A DNA stretch of 39,799 nucleotides from Crocinitomix sp. (GCA_030836155.1 JAURQI010000098.1:1-39799), one strand, 5' to 3'. Shown: positions 9,912 through 18,866, numbered from the stretch's first letter. The notes: generated by a model from the sequence alone, not told the origin. Translations and numbers: made by a program.

Positions 9912-10685
9912 ATGGTCGGAATTCGAGTAAATATTATTGGAGCAGGTAACGTTGCGACTCACTTAAGTAAAGCTTTATTTGCGGCAGGTGTTGAAATCGT
10001 TTCGGTTTATTCGCGCCACTTTATAAATGCACGTGCTTTGTCGCATCAATTTGGAGCTCGAGCTATCGATCATTTAGCTGATCTACAAGATGGGGTTGAC
10101 CTTAATATTGTGACGATTAAAGATGATGCCATTGAAAGTGTTGCCAAAGAATTAAACAAGACAATACCGGTTGTTCATACTTCGGGCATTCAGCCGATTG
10201 ATGTCTTTAAAGGATTTGAGGCCTATGGCGTTCTGTATCCATTACAAACCTTTTCAAAACAACGTGCTTTAGATATTGCCGCAATTCCATTTTTAATTGA
10301 AGCCAATAGCATTGAATTTGAACGTTGGATTATTCAATTTTGTCAAGACAATTTATCAGATGAGTCGATTAAAGCTGATTCTAAAAAAAGAAGTGAAATT
10401 CATTTAGCTGCAGTATTTGCCTGTAATTTCACTACACAATTAATGGCCGAATCCGATAAGCTTTTGAAGTCAAGAACGGATTTAGATTTATCGATTTTAC
10501 ATCCGCTGATACGCGAGACCATGGAGAAGACGTTGGAGCTAGGTCCACATACAGCTATGACAGGGCCGGCAAAGCGAGGAGATTGTGCAACGGTAGAGAA
10601 GCATTTATCAAAATTAGATGATACTGAATTAAGGTCAATCTATGAAATGATCTCCAAACGGATTTCTGAACAGCACGGTTCTTAA
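9912..10685 (+). CDS. DUF2520 family NAD(P)-binding oxidoreductase-like protein
   Basis: 257 residues. An N-terminal Rossmann fold begins at once (VNIIGAGNVATHLSKALFAAG, about residues 6-26) and continues with SVYSR and a dinucleotide-domain core. The C-terminal half (about 130-257) is the helical DUF2520 domain seen after Rossmann domains of the pyrroline-5-carboxylate-reductase/6-phosphogluconate-dehydrogenase type; PLQTFSK and HLAAVFACNFTTQL are typical of the family. The substrate is unknown. The gene lies between two glycosyltransferase paralogues; in many Bacteroidetes DUF2520 genes have other neighbours, so the position may only reflect the local duplication. The start at 9912 is chosen because the Rossmann motif follows within a few residues and a TAnnTTTG box precedes it. 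Confidence 0.85.
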   Translation: MVGIRVNIIGAGNVATHLSKALFAAGVEIVSVYSRHFINARALSHQFGARAIDHLADLQDGVDLNIVTIKDDAIESVAKELNKTIPVVHTSGIQPIDVFKGFEAYGVLYPLQTFSKQRALDIAAIPFLIEANSIEFERWIIQFCQDNLSDESIKADSKKRSEIHLAAVFACNFTTQLMAESDKLLKSRTDLDLSILHPLIRETMEKTLELGPHTAMTGPAKRGDCATVEKHLSKLDDTELRSIYEMISKRISEQHGS

Positions 10686-10697
10686 TGCGCATTTAGC

Positions 10698-10716
10698 CTA
10701 TTCTAAGTGAGAATAG
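10698..10716 (+). terminator. Weak hairpin after the DUF2520 gene
   Basis: CTATTCT (10698-10704) pairs with AGAATAG (10710-10716) around a 5-nt loop, 12 bases after the stop. Only a short T-rich stretch follows, so termination is uncertain. Confidence 0.35.
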
Positions 10717-10729
10717 CATTGGTTTTACA

Positions 10730-10757
10730 TTGATGAGCGAGTTTATTCCTATATTCG
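10730..10757 (+). promoter_or_regulatory. Candidate promoter of the second glycosyltransferase gene
   Basis: TTG at 10730-10732, a 17-base spacer, then TATATTCG at 10750-10757 (7 of 8 matches to TAnnTTTG). The ATG follows 7 bases later, which implies a leaderless or nearly leaderless mRNA. Confidence 0.45.
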
Positions 10758-10764
10758 AACCTGT

Positions 10765-12192
10765 ATGCAATGGATGACAAAAAATAAATGGATTGTAATG
10801 GGGTTAATGCTCGTTCATTTTATCGTTTGTTTCCTCTATATCGATTCCTTTCCGATTGCGCTAGACGAACCTTTTTCTATTTTCCATTCTCAAAAATCAC
10901 TGCCTGACCTTTGGGAGGTGTTTAAAAATGAGAATAATCCGCCCTTGCATTTTATTTTGCTCCATTTCTGGATTAAGTGGTTTGGAACGACAGCTATGGC
11001 AGTTAGATCATTGTCTTTGGTGTTCAGTGTTCTAACCATCCCCGCTTTATTTAAATTAGGAAAGAAAATTACGGGGACGCATGGTGGAATTTTATTGGTT
11101 GGCTTTTTTATATTCTCTAATTTCCATCATTATCATGCTATAGAGGCTAGGGTATACAGCCTTTTTGTTTGCCTTTTTGCATGGATTGCTTTAGATCTGT
11201 ACCAACTCATCTTTGAACAACGGAAACGAAGTATTTGGAGGTTGTTGATTTGGAATACAGCTTTACTTTATAGTCACTATTTGGCTGGATTTGTGATTGC
11301 TTGTGAAGCCGTTGTACTGATCTATTTCTATAAGCATTTAATCAAAAAAGATTGGATTAACCTGTTTATTTCTGGAGCTTTATCAGTCGTCCTTTTTATT
11401 CCTGGTTTACGCTTATGGTTAATGCGGTATGATGCTTTTGCTGAGAACACGACTTGGGTTCCAGATCCGCATTGGACAGAGTTGTATGGGAATATCGTAC
11501 GTTTCATGAATGGCAAGTTGACCTACCTGTTAATCGGTATTTTATTGATAATGCTCTTTTTTATCCGATGGAATACCTTACGGAATCATTGGAAAATGCT
11601 GATTACACCCAAAAATCAGTTTGTTTTATTGTTTTTTATATTGACCTATGGAGGGATGTTTTTGGTCTCGATTTTATTCAAACCTGTTTTCCTAGATCGA
11701 TACCTATTATATACATCAATACTTGTGTTTTTATTATATGTGGTTGTTGTTGAATTTTTATTGCATCAAAAACAAGACTATATTGCATTGCTCTTGTTGG
11801 TGCCGATGATTGCCTTTTTTGATTGGCAGCCTAAGAATAACCGTGAACCTGACCAAATGGCAAATTGGATCGAGCGTGGGGCAGGAGAGCAGTCTGTGTT
11901 GATCTGTCCACCATTCTATGATTTAACATTTATCTATCACCATCAACCGGAAATTTTTACCAATCCCATGCAAAAGGAAAAGTTGATGGAAGAGGCTTCA
12001 ATTTATAGGTTGTATAATGGATCTGAACTTAAAACAGTCGCTTTAAAAGACACCGTCTATTTCGTAGATGCCAATTCTAAATTCTTATACCCTAATAATG
12101 GTATACAAGAGGCTTTGAAGGCCGAATATAACATGATAAAATCAGAGGAGTTTAAGGGTGATTTTAGTGTGAGCCAATTCATCCGGAAATAA
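10765..12192 (+). CDS. GT39-like (ArnT/PMT family) membrane glycosyltransferase, copy 2
   Basis: 475 residues, with the same layout as the gene at 8396: a first membrane helix, the loop FPIALDEPFSIFHSQ with the Asp-Glu pair, NNPPLHFILLHFWIKWFG, a string of about 10-12 hydrophobic segments, then a soluble C-terminal region from about residue 365 (WIERGAGEQSVLICPPFYD). Even the C-terminal ends are alike (EEFKGDFSVSQFIRK against ASFKGDFNVFLYRKR). The pair therefore arose by duplication, and the DUF2520 gene now sits between the copies. It probably transfers a sugar from a polyprenyl-phosphate donor outside the membrane; donor and acceptor are unknown. It converges with the minus-strand operon, leaving an 11-bp gap with no clear terminator. 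Confidence 0.8.
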   Translation: MQWMTKNKWIVMGLMLVHFIVCFLYIDSFPIALDEPFSIFHSQKSLPDLWEVFKNENNPPLHFILLHFWIKWFGTTAMAVRSLSLVFSVLTIPALFKLGKKITGTHGGILLVGFFIFSNFHHYHAIEARVYSLFVCLFAWIALDLYQLIFEQRKRSIWRLLIWNTALLYSHYLAGFVIACEAVVLIYFYKHLIKKDWINLFISGALSVVLFIPGLRLWLMRYDAFAENTTWVPDPHWTELYGNIVRFMNGKLTYLLIGILLIMLFFIRWNTLRNHWKMLITPKNQFVLLFFILTYGGMFLVSILFKPVFLDRYLLYTSILVFLLYVVVVEFLLHQKQDYIALLLLVPMIAFFDWQPKNNREPDQMANWIERGAGEQSVLICPPFYDLTFIYHHQPEIFTNPMQKEKLMEEASIYRLYNGSELKTVALKDTVYFVDANSKFLYPNNGIQEALKAEYNMIKSEEFKGDFSVSQFIRK

Positions 12193-12203
12193 AGACCTTC
12201 AAA

Positions 12204-13700
12204 TTATTGCTTGACCAATTTCCTTGTATAGGTCCCTTGTTCGGATATGATTTTGAGGATATAATACCCTGAAGGTAGCGTGCCTAATTCCAGTTGATTA
12301 GCAGTAGAATTCATATCCTGATAGATCATACGACCTTTCATATCATAAACGATGAAATCGTTTTCAACAGAAGGTAAACCTTGAATGAATACTTGTTGAC
12401 TAAAAACAGTAGGATAGACCAAAAAATCATCTAGCGTCTCATTCACATCTTCATCAATACTTAAGGTCACGATATCAAATTCCATATCATAAACGGTGGT
12501 GCCGCTCCCACTATTGAATCTATCATTTCTAATGACAATAATATTTGAAGAGCCTAGAGAACCAAAAGGGGAGGTACCCACTGCAACAACGCCTTTATCA
12601 TAACAATAATCGGTTCCGCGTAAATCATCATTCCCTTGTTCTCCAAAATTTTTGACATAAGTAAAATCCGTATAATAATTGTTCAAGAACTTCCCAAAAA
12701 AGGCATCTGTATAACCATCGATAATATCCACAGAGCCCCAACTTGTCGTTGTTGCCGCATAGAACATGTCATTATTCGCACTGAGGCAAACATCATAAAT
12801 GATATCTGATCCTAATTGCTCCCCATTCCAAGTGGTGTCCGCAATGACTGAAAAGTCTGCTGTATCAATCTTATAAATCCAAAAGTCTTTACCACAATCG
12901 CAATCTTCATAATGATTATAACTACGGTAACCACCCATTAGATAAAATGTGTCTTTTTGAATAATAGAATTAAAGCCATCTTCACCAGCTTGACCAATAA
13001 TAAAGGTAGATCCTAGTGCTCCGTCATCCATATGATATTTTAAAACAATGCCATCAGAACTTCCAGCACCGAATGAATTGGTAATACCTGAAATAACCAG
13101 TGAATCATTGTGTATATCCACATCGGTAGCCCAATCATCAAGAGTGCCGCCCCAGGTTGTAGACCACAATTCTTCGCCATTTTTGTCCGTACGCACGATA
13201 TAAACATCGCGTTCACCTTCCCCAAAACTATACGTCTCTCCTACAATAGCAAATCCACTGTCGGGTAGTTGGATCAGACTATAAGCCTTATCCCAATTTG
13301 TGCCACCATAAGTTTGTTCCCAAACGGGTTCACCTTCAATAGTTGTTCGAACGAGGTAAAAATCAAATCCACCTGCACCAAAACTATTGGTATGCCCTGC
13401 TAGTGCAAAAGCTGAGTCTTTAGTTAAGATGACTTTCTCTCCCCAATCAGAACCTGTTCCTCCATAATTATAAGACCATTTGAATGTTCCTACAGAATCT
13501 ATTTTCATCAAGAAAGCGTCAGCTGTTTCTGAACCAAAACTACTTGAACTACCCGTTGCTATATATCCCGTATCAAGTGTCTGTTTAATATCTCGACCAA
13601 CATCAAATCCGCCGCTACCGTATGATTTTAAGAATACCGTACTCTGACCAAAAGTAATACCTCCGATCAAGCATAATACTATAAGAAGTGCTTTATTCAT
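12204..13700 (-). CDS. Secreted repeat protein (delta-60/SBBP-like beta-propeller) with T9SS type A sorting domain
   Basis: 498 residues. The signal peptide is MNKALLIVLCLIGGITFGQ. Residues of about 25-400 contain about seven repeats of 50-60 residues with the pattern SYGGTGxDxGxxVxxxxDSAFxLAGxTxSFGxGxxDxYLVR, typical of delta-60/SBBP-type propeller repeats. From about residue 425 a type A sorting domain follows (DFLVYPTVFSQQVFIQGL, ending TRKLVKQ), so the protein should be exported by T9SS. It is the last gene of a three-gene operon; only 6 bases separate it from the DUF5723 gene. The function of the exported propeller is unknown. Confidence 0.82.
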   Translation of the reverse strand: MNKALLIVLCLIGGITFGQSTVFLKSYGSGGFDVGRDIKQTLDTGYIATGSSSSFGSETADAFLMKIDSVGTFKWSYNYGGTGSDWGEKVILTKDSAFALAGHTNSFGAGGFDFYLVRTTIEGEPVWEQTYGGTNWDKAYSLIQLPDSGFAIVGETYSFGEGERDVYIVRTDKNGEELWSTTWGGTLDDWATDVDIHNDSLVISGITNSFGAGSSDGIVLKYHMDDGALGSTFIIGQAGEDGFNSIIQKDTFYLMGGYRSYNHYEDCDCGKDFWIYKIDTADFSVIADTTWNGEQLGSDIIYDVCLSANNDMFYAATTTSWGSVDIIDGYTDAFFGKFLNNYYTDFTYVKNFGEQGNDDLRGTDYCYDKGVVAVGTSPFGSLGSSNIIVIRNDRFNSGSGTTVYDMEFDIVTLSIDEDVNETLDDFLVYPTVFSQQVFIQGLPSVENDFIVYDMKGRMIYQDMNSTANQLELGTLPSGYYILKIISEQGTYTRKLVKQ

Positions 13701-13706
13701 AAGGCC

Positions 13707-14945
13707 TTAAAAATTAAAATTTGCGGACAGGTGCATGCTTCTGCCATGTCCATAAGTTTTTGAAATAAATCCGATCATGTCAAAGGTTCCAAGACTAATT
13801 CGAGCCTTATCGCCAGCCCAATAATTCAGGTTTAATCCCCATTGTAAGCGTCCGAACCCCCCATAGGATAGTCGAGTGGAACCAGTGAAAGCATCTGACA
13901 CTGCATAATATGCTCCGCCATAGAAATACGGAAAATAATCGGAGGTTAATAAGGTTTTAAATCCACCAATAAATTGCAATTTTTTGTCGCTTTCGCGCAT
14001 CGGCAATTTCTGAATAGAAAACTCAATCGGTAACGCTTTAAGGACATTTCCACGAGCACGATCGATTCCTAAAGTGTCTTGAAAATTATAATTATTCTCT
14101 GCACCTTCAGGCTCATTCATAAAGTCTTGAACATCAAATCCAGTGTAACGTACTAAAGAGTCTACACCATAATCAATCGTGCTTTGATTCCAATAAATAA
14201 AACCAAGGTTGTTCACCTGAAGGTTTAATATTTGCTCGCGACCATTTTTTGTCTCAAATTTGAAATTATAGTTCAAGTCAACCGATACGCCTGACCCTTG
14301 AAGCCCGATATAAGGGGAGAAACGATCCGTTTGGTAACCAGCACCTTGTAATTGCAGCGAAATTGTATCGGTCTGGCTCAGCATCCACGAATTTGACAAA
14401 CGCCCTTCAAAGGCCCTAGAACCTATCACATAATTTAATCGAGTACTCGACATGGTCGATTTTTCGTAAATACCAATACCAACTTTTTGATAATGTAGAT
14501 ATTGAGCATGTGTAAATCCAAAATCCATGGTGTCGCCTAATGTTCCTGCATTACCATACATAAGCGTTTGGAATAAATCAGAAGCCATATGTGTAGATAA
14601 TAGATGATGGTCAGATATTTCTACCATAAAGCCGTATCGTTCATCACCAATCGGGCTAAATACCGGTGTGTAGAATAAAAGCTCTTGTTCGGCCTGCCCG
14701 CCAAAAGAATTAAGGCTTCCTAGGCGATTTAAAGCACGATCTTTAATATCGGTCGTGATTGTTCCGCCAAATAAGAACTTGTCTGCTAAGGCATTGTTAT
14801 AGCGGTTGCTGGCATAATAATTCATTGAATTAATTTGCAAAACTGATTTTTCTTCGTCTGGTGCTTCATAAACGGACATGAGCTCTTGAGCCATGACCGA
14901 TGGAGCAAAGAAAAGAGCAATATATAGAGGAATGAATTTTTTCAT
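13707..14945 (-). CDS. DUF5723-like outer-membrane beta-barrel protein
   Basis: 412 residues. A signal peptide (MKKFIPLYIALFFAPSVMAQ) precedes alternating polar/hydrophobic strands, and the protein ends in an aromatic C-terminal strand (MHLSANFNF) as in outer-membrane barrels. The early segment with NSMNYYASNRYNNALADKF fits the DUF5723 family of Bacteroidetes, whose role is not known. It is the middle gene of a tight operon (6-bp gaps both sides) between a lipoprotein and a T9SS cargo protein, so the three may act together at the cell surface. The family assignment is from memory of its pattern. Confidence 0.65.
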   Translation of the reverse strand: MKKFIPLYIALFFAPSVMAQELMSVYEAPDEEKSVLQINSMNYYASNRYNNALADKFLFGGTITTDIKDRALNRLGSLNSFGGQAEQELLFYTPVFSPIGDERYGFMVEISDHHLLSTHMASDLFQTLMYGNAGTLGDTMDFGFTHAQYLHYQKVGIGIYEKSTMSSTRLNYVIGSRAFEGRLSNSWMLSQTDTISLQLQGAGYQTDRFSPYIGLQGSGVSVDLNYNFKFETKNGREQILNLQVNNLGFIYWNQSTIDYGVDSLVRYTGFDVQDFMNEPEGAENNYNFQDTLGIDRARGNVLKALPIEFSIQKLPMRESDKKLQFIGGFKTLLTSDYFPYFYGGAYYAVSDAFTGSTRLSYGGFGRLQWGLNLNYWAGDKARISLGTFDMIGFISKTYGHGRSMHLSANFNF

Positions 14946-14951
14946 AGAACT

Positions 14952-16517
14952 TTATAGCGCAATCGTAATATTTAAATTAGAGCGTACATTAAAATCAAAA
15001 AAAGCGTCCGCTGGTACCTTGATCATTGCTGATTCATGTGTGTCAAAAGCTACACGTAGAATAATCTTAGAAGCTAGGTCTAATGATTCTAGTTGACCTT
15101 TGTCGAGTAAAAAAGTAACCTGTCCTGCACTTGCTGTTGTTGTATAACTTTCTTCAGCATAAATACCACTTTGAATCGGACCGCTACCAATAATTGAGTC
15201 GATAACCGTCTCGCTGTCATCTAGTAAATAAAACTTACTGGCAGCACCCATCGGAAATCCGTTTTCATAAGCAACAACGATCCGTACTTCATTAGGATCC
15301 AAATTACCTGGGTTTTCCCAATCAATATCCAAGGTGTCTTGTATCGTCAAGTTATTTGCCCCCAAATTCATTGGGAATTCCCCGTCTAAAAACAGTTCCA
15401 TTTTTGAATTAGGAAAAAATTCATCAGCACCTCCGGTTATATTGCCAAACGGATTGATTTTCATTTCATAACCCACGAGAATAGAATCACTCAAGTTTTC
15501 TAAGAATGAAATCATATTCGAATTCGTATTATTAATGATGAGCGGGTATTCTGATGGCACATAATCATAAAGTCCTCCAGATGCAGGATCAATATTTAAG
15601 GTGGTGTTTTTCTGCGGAAATTCAAGCTCAGAAAGGTTGTTAGTTCTAGTATTGATTCCGGTTAGCTTCGTGATTTTAGCTTGTGCAATCAGGTTAAATC
15701 CATTTTTTACGGTTAAGACCATGTCAATGGAGTCGAGATCCAAAGTGCCGGCTACCACATTCTTCAAAGGTGGTAATGACATGGTCATCGTATCGGCAAA
15801 TGTGTATTGACCAAAATAACCCATGGCATATTGCGGAATCATATCTTTAAAGGTAAACCCAATAACATTGGTGTCAGCGTCAGTGACAATATAATTATCG
15901 GTCTCCTCATTCGACTGAACTACTACATTGATGCCTAAAGAATTAAATAGATTCTCATCTATTCCGCGCAAATCCATATGATAGTTAGCCATATCAAAAC
16001 TAGCCTCATCCGAACTTGGGTCCGCTTCTGAGCCAGCATCCATATAATAAATGTGATTGAATGAACCTAACTCGTTTGTGACATTAGGCAAGAAGAGTGC
16101 TAGACTTGTTTTCCCAGGCCAAGTATTGACCATTTTAGTCTCAACTGTACCTGATCGGATAATGACTTTTCTGAGTTTAATATCTCCCAAATCTAATTCT
16201 TGATCATAGTTTGAAGGCTGCACAAAACTTGGTGTCACTTCAATAGATGGTACGCCGATCGCTGTTTTTTCTTGTACGGTTGTATCCGGTAATTGAATTA
16301 AGGTGTCCAGTGAAAAACCGAAAACGGGTTCGTGAATCACTAATGAGAGGTAGCCATCTGCATTCGTCTCGGTATATTCTACCGGAATCATATCGTTAAT
16401 CGTGAGGTGGCCATGGACAAGCGGAGCTTCCCATGCAGTATCCCATCTGGTTTCTTCCTTCTTACAAGCAAAAGAGAAGATAAGGAGCGCAAATAGCAGT
16501 AAGGTGTGTTTTTTCAT
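14952..16517 (-). CDS. Predicted lipoprotein of unknown function, first gene of a three-gene operon
   Basis: 521 residues. A lipoprotein signal peptide with lipobox FSFAC puts the lipidated Cys at residue 18, followed by KKEE. The rest is beta-rich and rich in Asp, Asn and Thr, without cysteines and without a motif I recognise; one stretch (SLALFLPNVTNELGSF, about residue 140) and the end (FDFNVRSNLNITIAL) look like beta-sandwich strands. It probably sits at the outer membrane. It heads the operon with the DUF5723 barrel and the T9SS propeller protein. A TAnnTTTG-like box (TTTATTTG on the minus strand, + positions 16547-16554; 7 of 8 matches) lies 29 bases upstream. Confidence 0.7.
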   Translation of the reverse strand: MKKHTLLLFALLIFSFACKKEETRWDTAWEAPLVHGHLTINDMIPVEYTETNADGYLSLVIHEPVFGFSLDTLIQLPDTTVQEKTAIGVPSIEVTPSFVQPSNYDQELDLGDIKLRKVIIRSGTVETKMVNTWPGKTSLALFLPNVTNELGSFNHIYYMDAGSEADPSSDEASFDMANYHMDLRGIDENLFNSLGINVVVQSNEETDNYIVTDADTNVIGFTFKDMIPQYAMGYFGQYTFADTMTMSLPPLKNVVAGTLDLDSIDMVLTVKNGFNLIAQAKITKLTGINTRTNNLSELEFPQKNTTLNIDPASGGLYDYVPSEYPLIINNTNSNMISFLENLSDSILVGYEMKINPFGNITGGADEFFPNSKMELFLDGEFPMNLGANNLTIQDTLDIDWENPGNLDPNEVRIVVAYENGFPMGAASKFYLLDDSETVIDSIIGSGPIQSGIYAEESYTTTASAGQVTFLLDKGQLESLDLASKIILRVAFDTHESAMIKVPADAFFDFNVRSNLNITIAL

Positions 16518-16597
16518 GAATCGGTCTTTGACTAATTACGAATTTACAAATAAAATGGTTGGTTACCATGTAAAGAACTGAGTGGTTTTACTCTGTT

Positions 16598-16625
16598 TTG
16601 AAGTGTTGTGAGATTTATATCTTTG
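16598..16625 (+). promoter_or_regulatory. Consensus Bacteroidetes promoter of the DUF6495 gene
   Basis: TTG at 16598-16600, a 17-base spacer, then TATCTTTG at 16618-16625, a complete TTG/TAnnTTTG promoter. It overlaps the earlier in-frame ATG at 16608 and so shows that the real start is 16644. Confidence 0.75.
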
Positions 16626-16643
16626 CCGTCAGAAAAAGATAAA

Positions 16644-17126
16644 ATGGCAAAATATAGATTATTATCTAGCGATGAGCTAAAGGCATTAGAGAAGGAGTTT
16701 GTTGAATACCTTGTAGTTAACGGTATTACGGCAGATGAATGGGAGCGATTAAAAAAAGAAGAGAATGACAAAGCTTTGCAGATAACTGATTTGTTCAGTG
16801 ATGTAGTAGTGGAAGGTGCACTAAGAAAAATTAAATTTATTAATCTCTACACTTCCGAAACAGTGCAGGCTATTCAGTGTTTAGAGGATCGTATGATTAT
16901 GATGGCAGTGAAACGAGAAGATGAAACACTTGATTTGTTGACAAGAACAGCATTTGAATTACGGCATATAAAGGAGGGGCGAATTTCTATTTATAAAGGG
17001 CAAAAAAAATACGATTCAGATCGACAGAAAGTCATCTTTGATATGACGCAAAAAGGGTATGAGGTTTCTGATGGTCAATTGTTCAAACAACTTGCTTTAT
17101 TGGTGGCTGATAACGCGTCTGAATGA
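16644..17126 (+). CDS. DUF6495 family protein
   Basis: 160 residues from the ATG at 16644 (MAKYRLLSSDELKALEKEFV). An in-frame ATG exists 36 bases upstream, but it lies inside the promoter, so the shorter form is preferred. The N-terminus, the segment NGITADEWERLKKE and DLFSDVVVEGALRKIKFI fit the DUF6495 family of Bacteroidetes, cytosolic proteins of unknown function. There is no signal peptide or membrane segment. The gene stands alone: divergent from the lipoprotein operon and convergent with endonuclease III. Confidence 0.8.
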   Translation: MAKYRLLSSDELKALEKEFVEYLVVNGITADEWERLKKEENDKALQITDLFSDVVVEGALRKIKFINLYTSETVQAIQCLEDRMIMMAVKREDETLDLLTRTAFELRHIKEGRISIYKGQKKYDSDRQKVIFDMTQKGYEVSDGQLFKQLALLVADNASE

Positions 17127-17176
17127 GGTTGTTATTAGCTAGATCATTTGTTCAGTTAAGAATATTTAAACATCTG

Positions 17177-17842
17177 TTATTCATTAATTAACAGGTAGTC
17201 AGAATACGTTTTTAAAATCTTCTTACTCGCCACATTTCGTGTGATGTAATCTTTTTCCAATTTGGCACCTCTCGCTGGTGAATATTCGCGACCATAATAG
17301 ATAATTTGGATGTGTAATTTGTTCCAAATTTCCTTTGGGAAAAGTCGCTTGGCATCTTTCTCGGTTTGCTTTACCGACTTTCCATTAGTGACGCCCCAGC
17401 GCGTTAATAGACGATGGATATGTGTGTCTACAGGGAATGCGGGTACTCCAAATGCCTGTGACATAACCACTGATGCTGTTTTATGACCCACAGCAGGTAG
17501 TCGCTCTAATGCATCCATATCTGCTGGAACTTCTCCACCGTGTTCATCAATTAAGATATGAGACAAGCCATAAATTCCTTTTGATTTCATAGGCGACAAT
17601 CCACAGGGTCTTATGATTTCCTTGATTTCTGCCTCGGACATTTTGATCATGTCATAGGGGTTGTCCGCCCGTTTGAATAGGAGGGGAGTAATCTCATTCA
17701 CGCGTTTATCCGTGCATTGAGCAGAGAGTAAAACTGCAATTAGCAAAGTATAAGGATCCTTATGGTCTAAAGGAACCTCAACAGTCGGATAACAATTTTC
17801 TAATTCGTCAATAATGTATTTAACCTTTTCCGCTTTTGTCAT
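17177..17842 (-). CDS. nth: Endonuclease III (DNA glycosylase/AP lyase) lacking the Fe-S cysteines
   Basis: 221 residues. Base-excision repair enzyme that removes oxidised pyrimidines and cleaves the abasic site. The helix-hairpin-helix LPAVGHKTASVV carries the catalytic Lys at residue 121, and VDTHIHRLLTRWG carries the catalytic Asp at about 139, both where the family has them. The usual C-terminal [4Fe-4S] loop (C-x6-C-x2-C-x5-C) is absent: the equivalent region YGREYSPARGAKLEKDYITR contains no Cys, and no Cys occurs after the middle of the protein. The length is otherwise normal. The 5' end overlaps the TPR gene by 23 bases, so the two are co-transcribed and probably translationally coupled. 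Confidence 0.92.
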   Translation of the reverse strand: MTKAEKVKYIIDELENCYPTVEVPLDHKDPYTLLIAVLLSAQCTDKRVNEITPLLFKRADNPYDMIKMSEAEIKEIIRPCGLSPMKSKGIYGLSHILIDEHGGEVPADMDALERLPAVGHKTASVVMSQAFGVPAFPVDTHIHRLLTRWGVTNGKSVKQTEKDAKRLFPKEIWNKLHIQIIYYGREYSPARGAKLEKDYITRNVASKKILKTYSDYLLINE

Positions 17843-18434
17843 CCTTTTTTATTCTGAACCCGTTCTTAATAAATTGCACAAAATCTTTGAAAGTTTCTTT
17901 ATTCGAGAACACCTCTTTGATAACGCCTGTCTTATTCTGTTGTTCTGGTTGCTTCGCAACTGGCTTTTTTTCGGTAGTTGTTTCTTTTTGTTTTCTGTCT
18001 TCAGCTCGCTCTTCCGCCGTTTTAATGCCACTTAAGCGATCAGATTTGTCAAAATTTTCTTTCGCTTCTTTAGCCCATCCCATTTGTTCTTGTGCCAGTG
18101 CTAGATTGTTGTGTGCTATAGCATCATTTGGGTCCAATTCAACGGCTTTCTCATAATCTGCTAAGGCTCCGGCATAATCCTTCATTCGGGCTTTTAAATA
18201 GCCTCTTGATTGATAACGGAAGCTGTATTCGGGGTCATGTTCAACGGCAGCATCCATATCTGCTAAGCTGAGTTCTAGCTTATCAATGTTTAAATAGGAA
18301 ATTCCACGGTGAGACAAAGCATTGGCATTCGTTGGTTCCTGTTGAAGAACGAAAGTAAAGATGCGAATAGCTTCTAAATGATCATTTTCCTTAACTTTGG
18401 CCATGCCTAAAGCAAATAGTTCCTCGTTTGTCAT
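17820..18434 (-). CDS. TPR-repeat protein
   Basis: 204 residues. About four tetratricopeptide repeats occupy residues 5-140; the clearest is YAGALADYEKAVELDPNDAI with the following AHNNLALAQEQMG. The C-terminal quarter is charged and low-complexity (Lys, Glu, Thr, Gln; about 140-170), then ends in a basic amphipathic segment. There is no signal peptide, so it is probably a cytosolic protein-protein interaction scaffold; the partner is unknown. It is the first gene of a unit with nth (overlap 17820-17842). A consensus promoter ends 4 bases before the ATG, so the mRNA is probably leaderless. Confidence 0.82.
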   Translation of the reverse strand: MTNEELFALGMAKVKENDHLEAIRIFTFVLQQEPTNANALSHRGISYLNIDKLELSLADMDAAVEHDPEYSFRYQSRGYLKARMKDYAGALADYEKAVELDPNDAIAHNNLALAQEQMGWAKEAKENFDKSDRLSGIKTAEERAEDRKQKETTTEKKPVAKQPEQQNKTGVIKEVFSNKETFKDFVQFIKNGFRIKKDDKSGKG

Positions 18435-18438
18435 GGTA

Positions 18439-18469
18439 CAAATTTACGAATAGATCGACAATGCATCAA
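18439..18469 (-). promoter_or_regulatory. Consensus promoter of the TPR-nth unit
   Basis: On the minus strand TTG (+ 18467-18469), a 20-base spacer and TAAATTTG (+ 18439-18446). The box is only 4 bases from the TPR start codon. It overlaps the start of the divergent small gene at 18461. Confidence 0.7.
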
Positions 18470-18697
18470 TATCCTGCTTACCGAAAATATACTGGCATAG
18501 ACGTTTGGTTTAAAATAACCTCTGATCGGCATTTTATTGAACTCAAAAAAATGGGCCAGCGCTGGATCAAACATGAAGTAGTTGCCGAACAATATCCGGA
18601 GATAGTTTTTATTCAGGATATGCTTTCAATGTTAGATGGTCGTTGGGAAATACAGGAAGGTGAATTGTTTGAGGATGTTTTGGTAAGTCTTGATTGA
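18461..18697 (+). CDS. Small conserved-looking protein of unknown function
   Basis: 78 residues from the ATG at 18461 (MHQYPAYRKYTGIDVWFKIT). An earlier in-frame ATG at 18428 would overlap the TPR gene and its promoter and is less likely. The protein is compact and mixed alpha/beta with Trp-rich positions (VWFKI, QRWIKH, GRWEIQ) and an acidic C-terminus (EGELFEDVLVSLD). It has no signal peptide and I recognise no family. The reading frame looks genuine because codon use is normal and no gene lies opposite. Confidence 0.6.
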   Translation: MHQYPAYRKYTGIDVWFKITSDRHFIELKKMGQRWIKHEVVAEQYPEIVFIQDMLSMLDGRWEIQEGELFEDVLVSLD

Positions 18698-18866
18698 AAG
18701 GAAGTCCAAACAAGATTATACAGGTTTAATTGAACAGATTGTCTTTAAATCTTCCATTGTCAAGCATTCTTCAGACGATTTTTCAAATAAACCTAGAATA
18801 GTAAATACATAAAGAATCAATTCTTATGCTTTTGAAAACAATCACTACCGGAGTTTGTTAGTTCAG

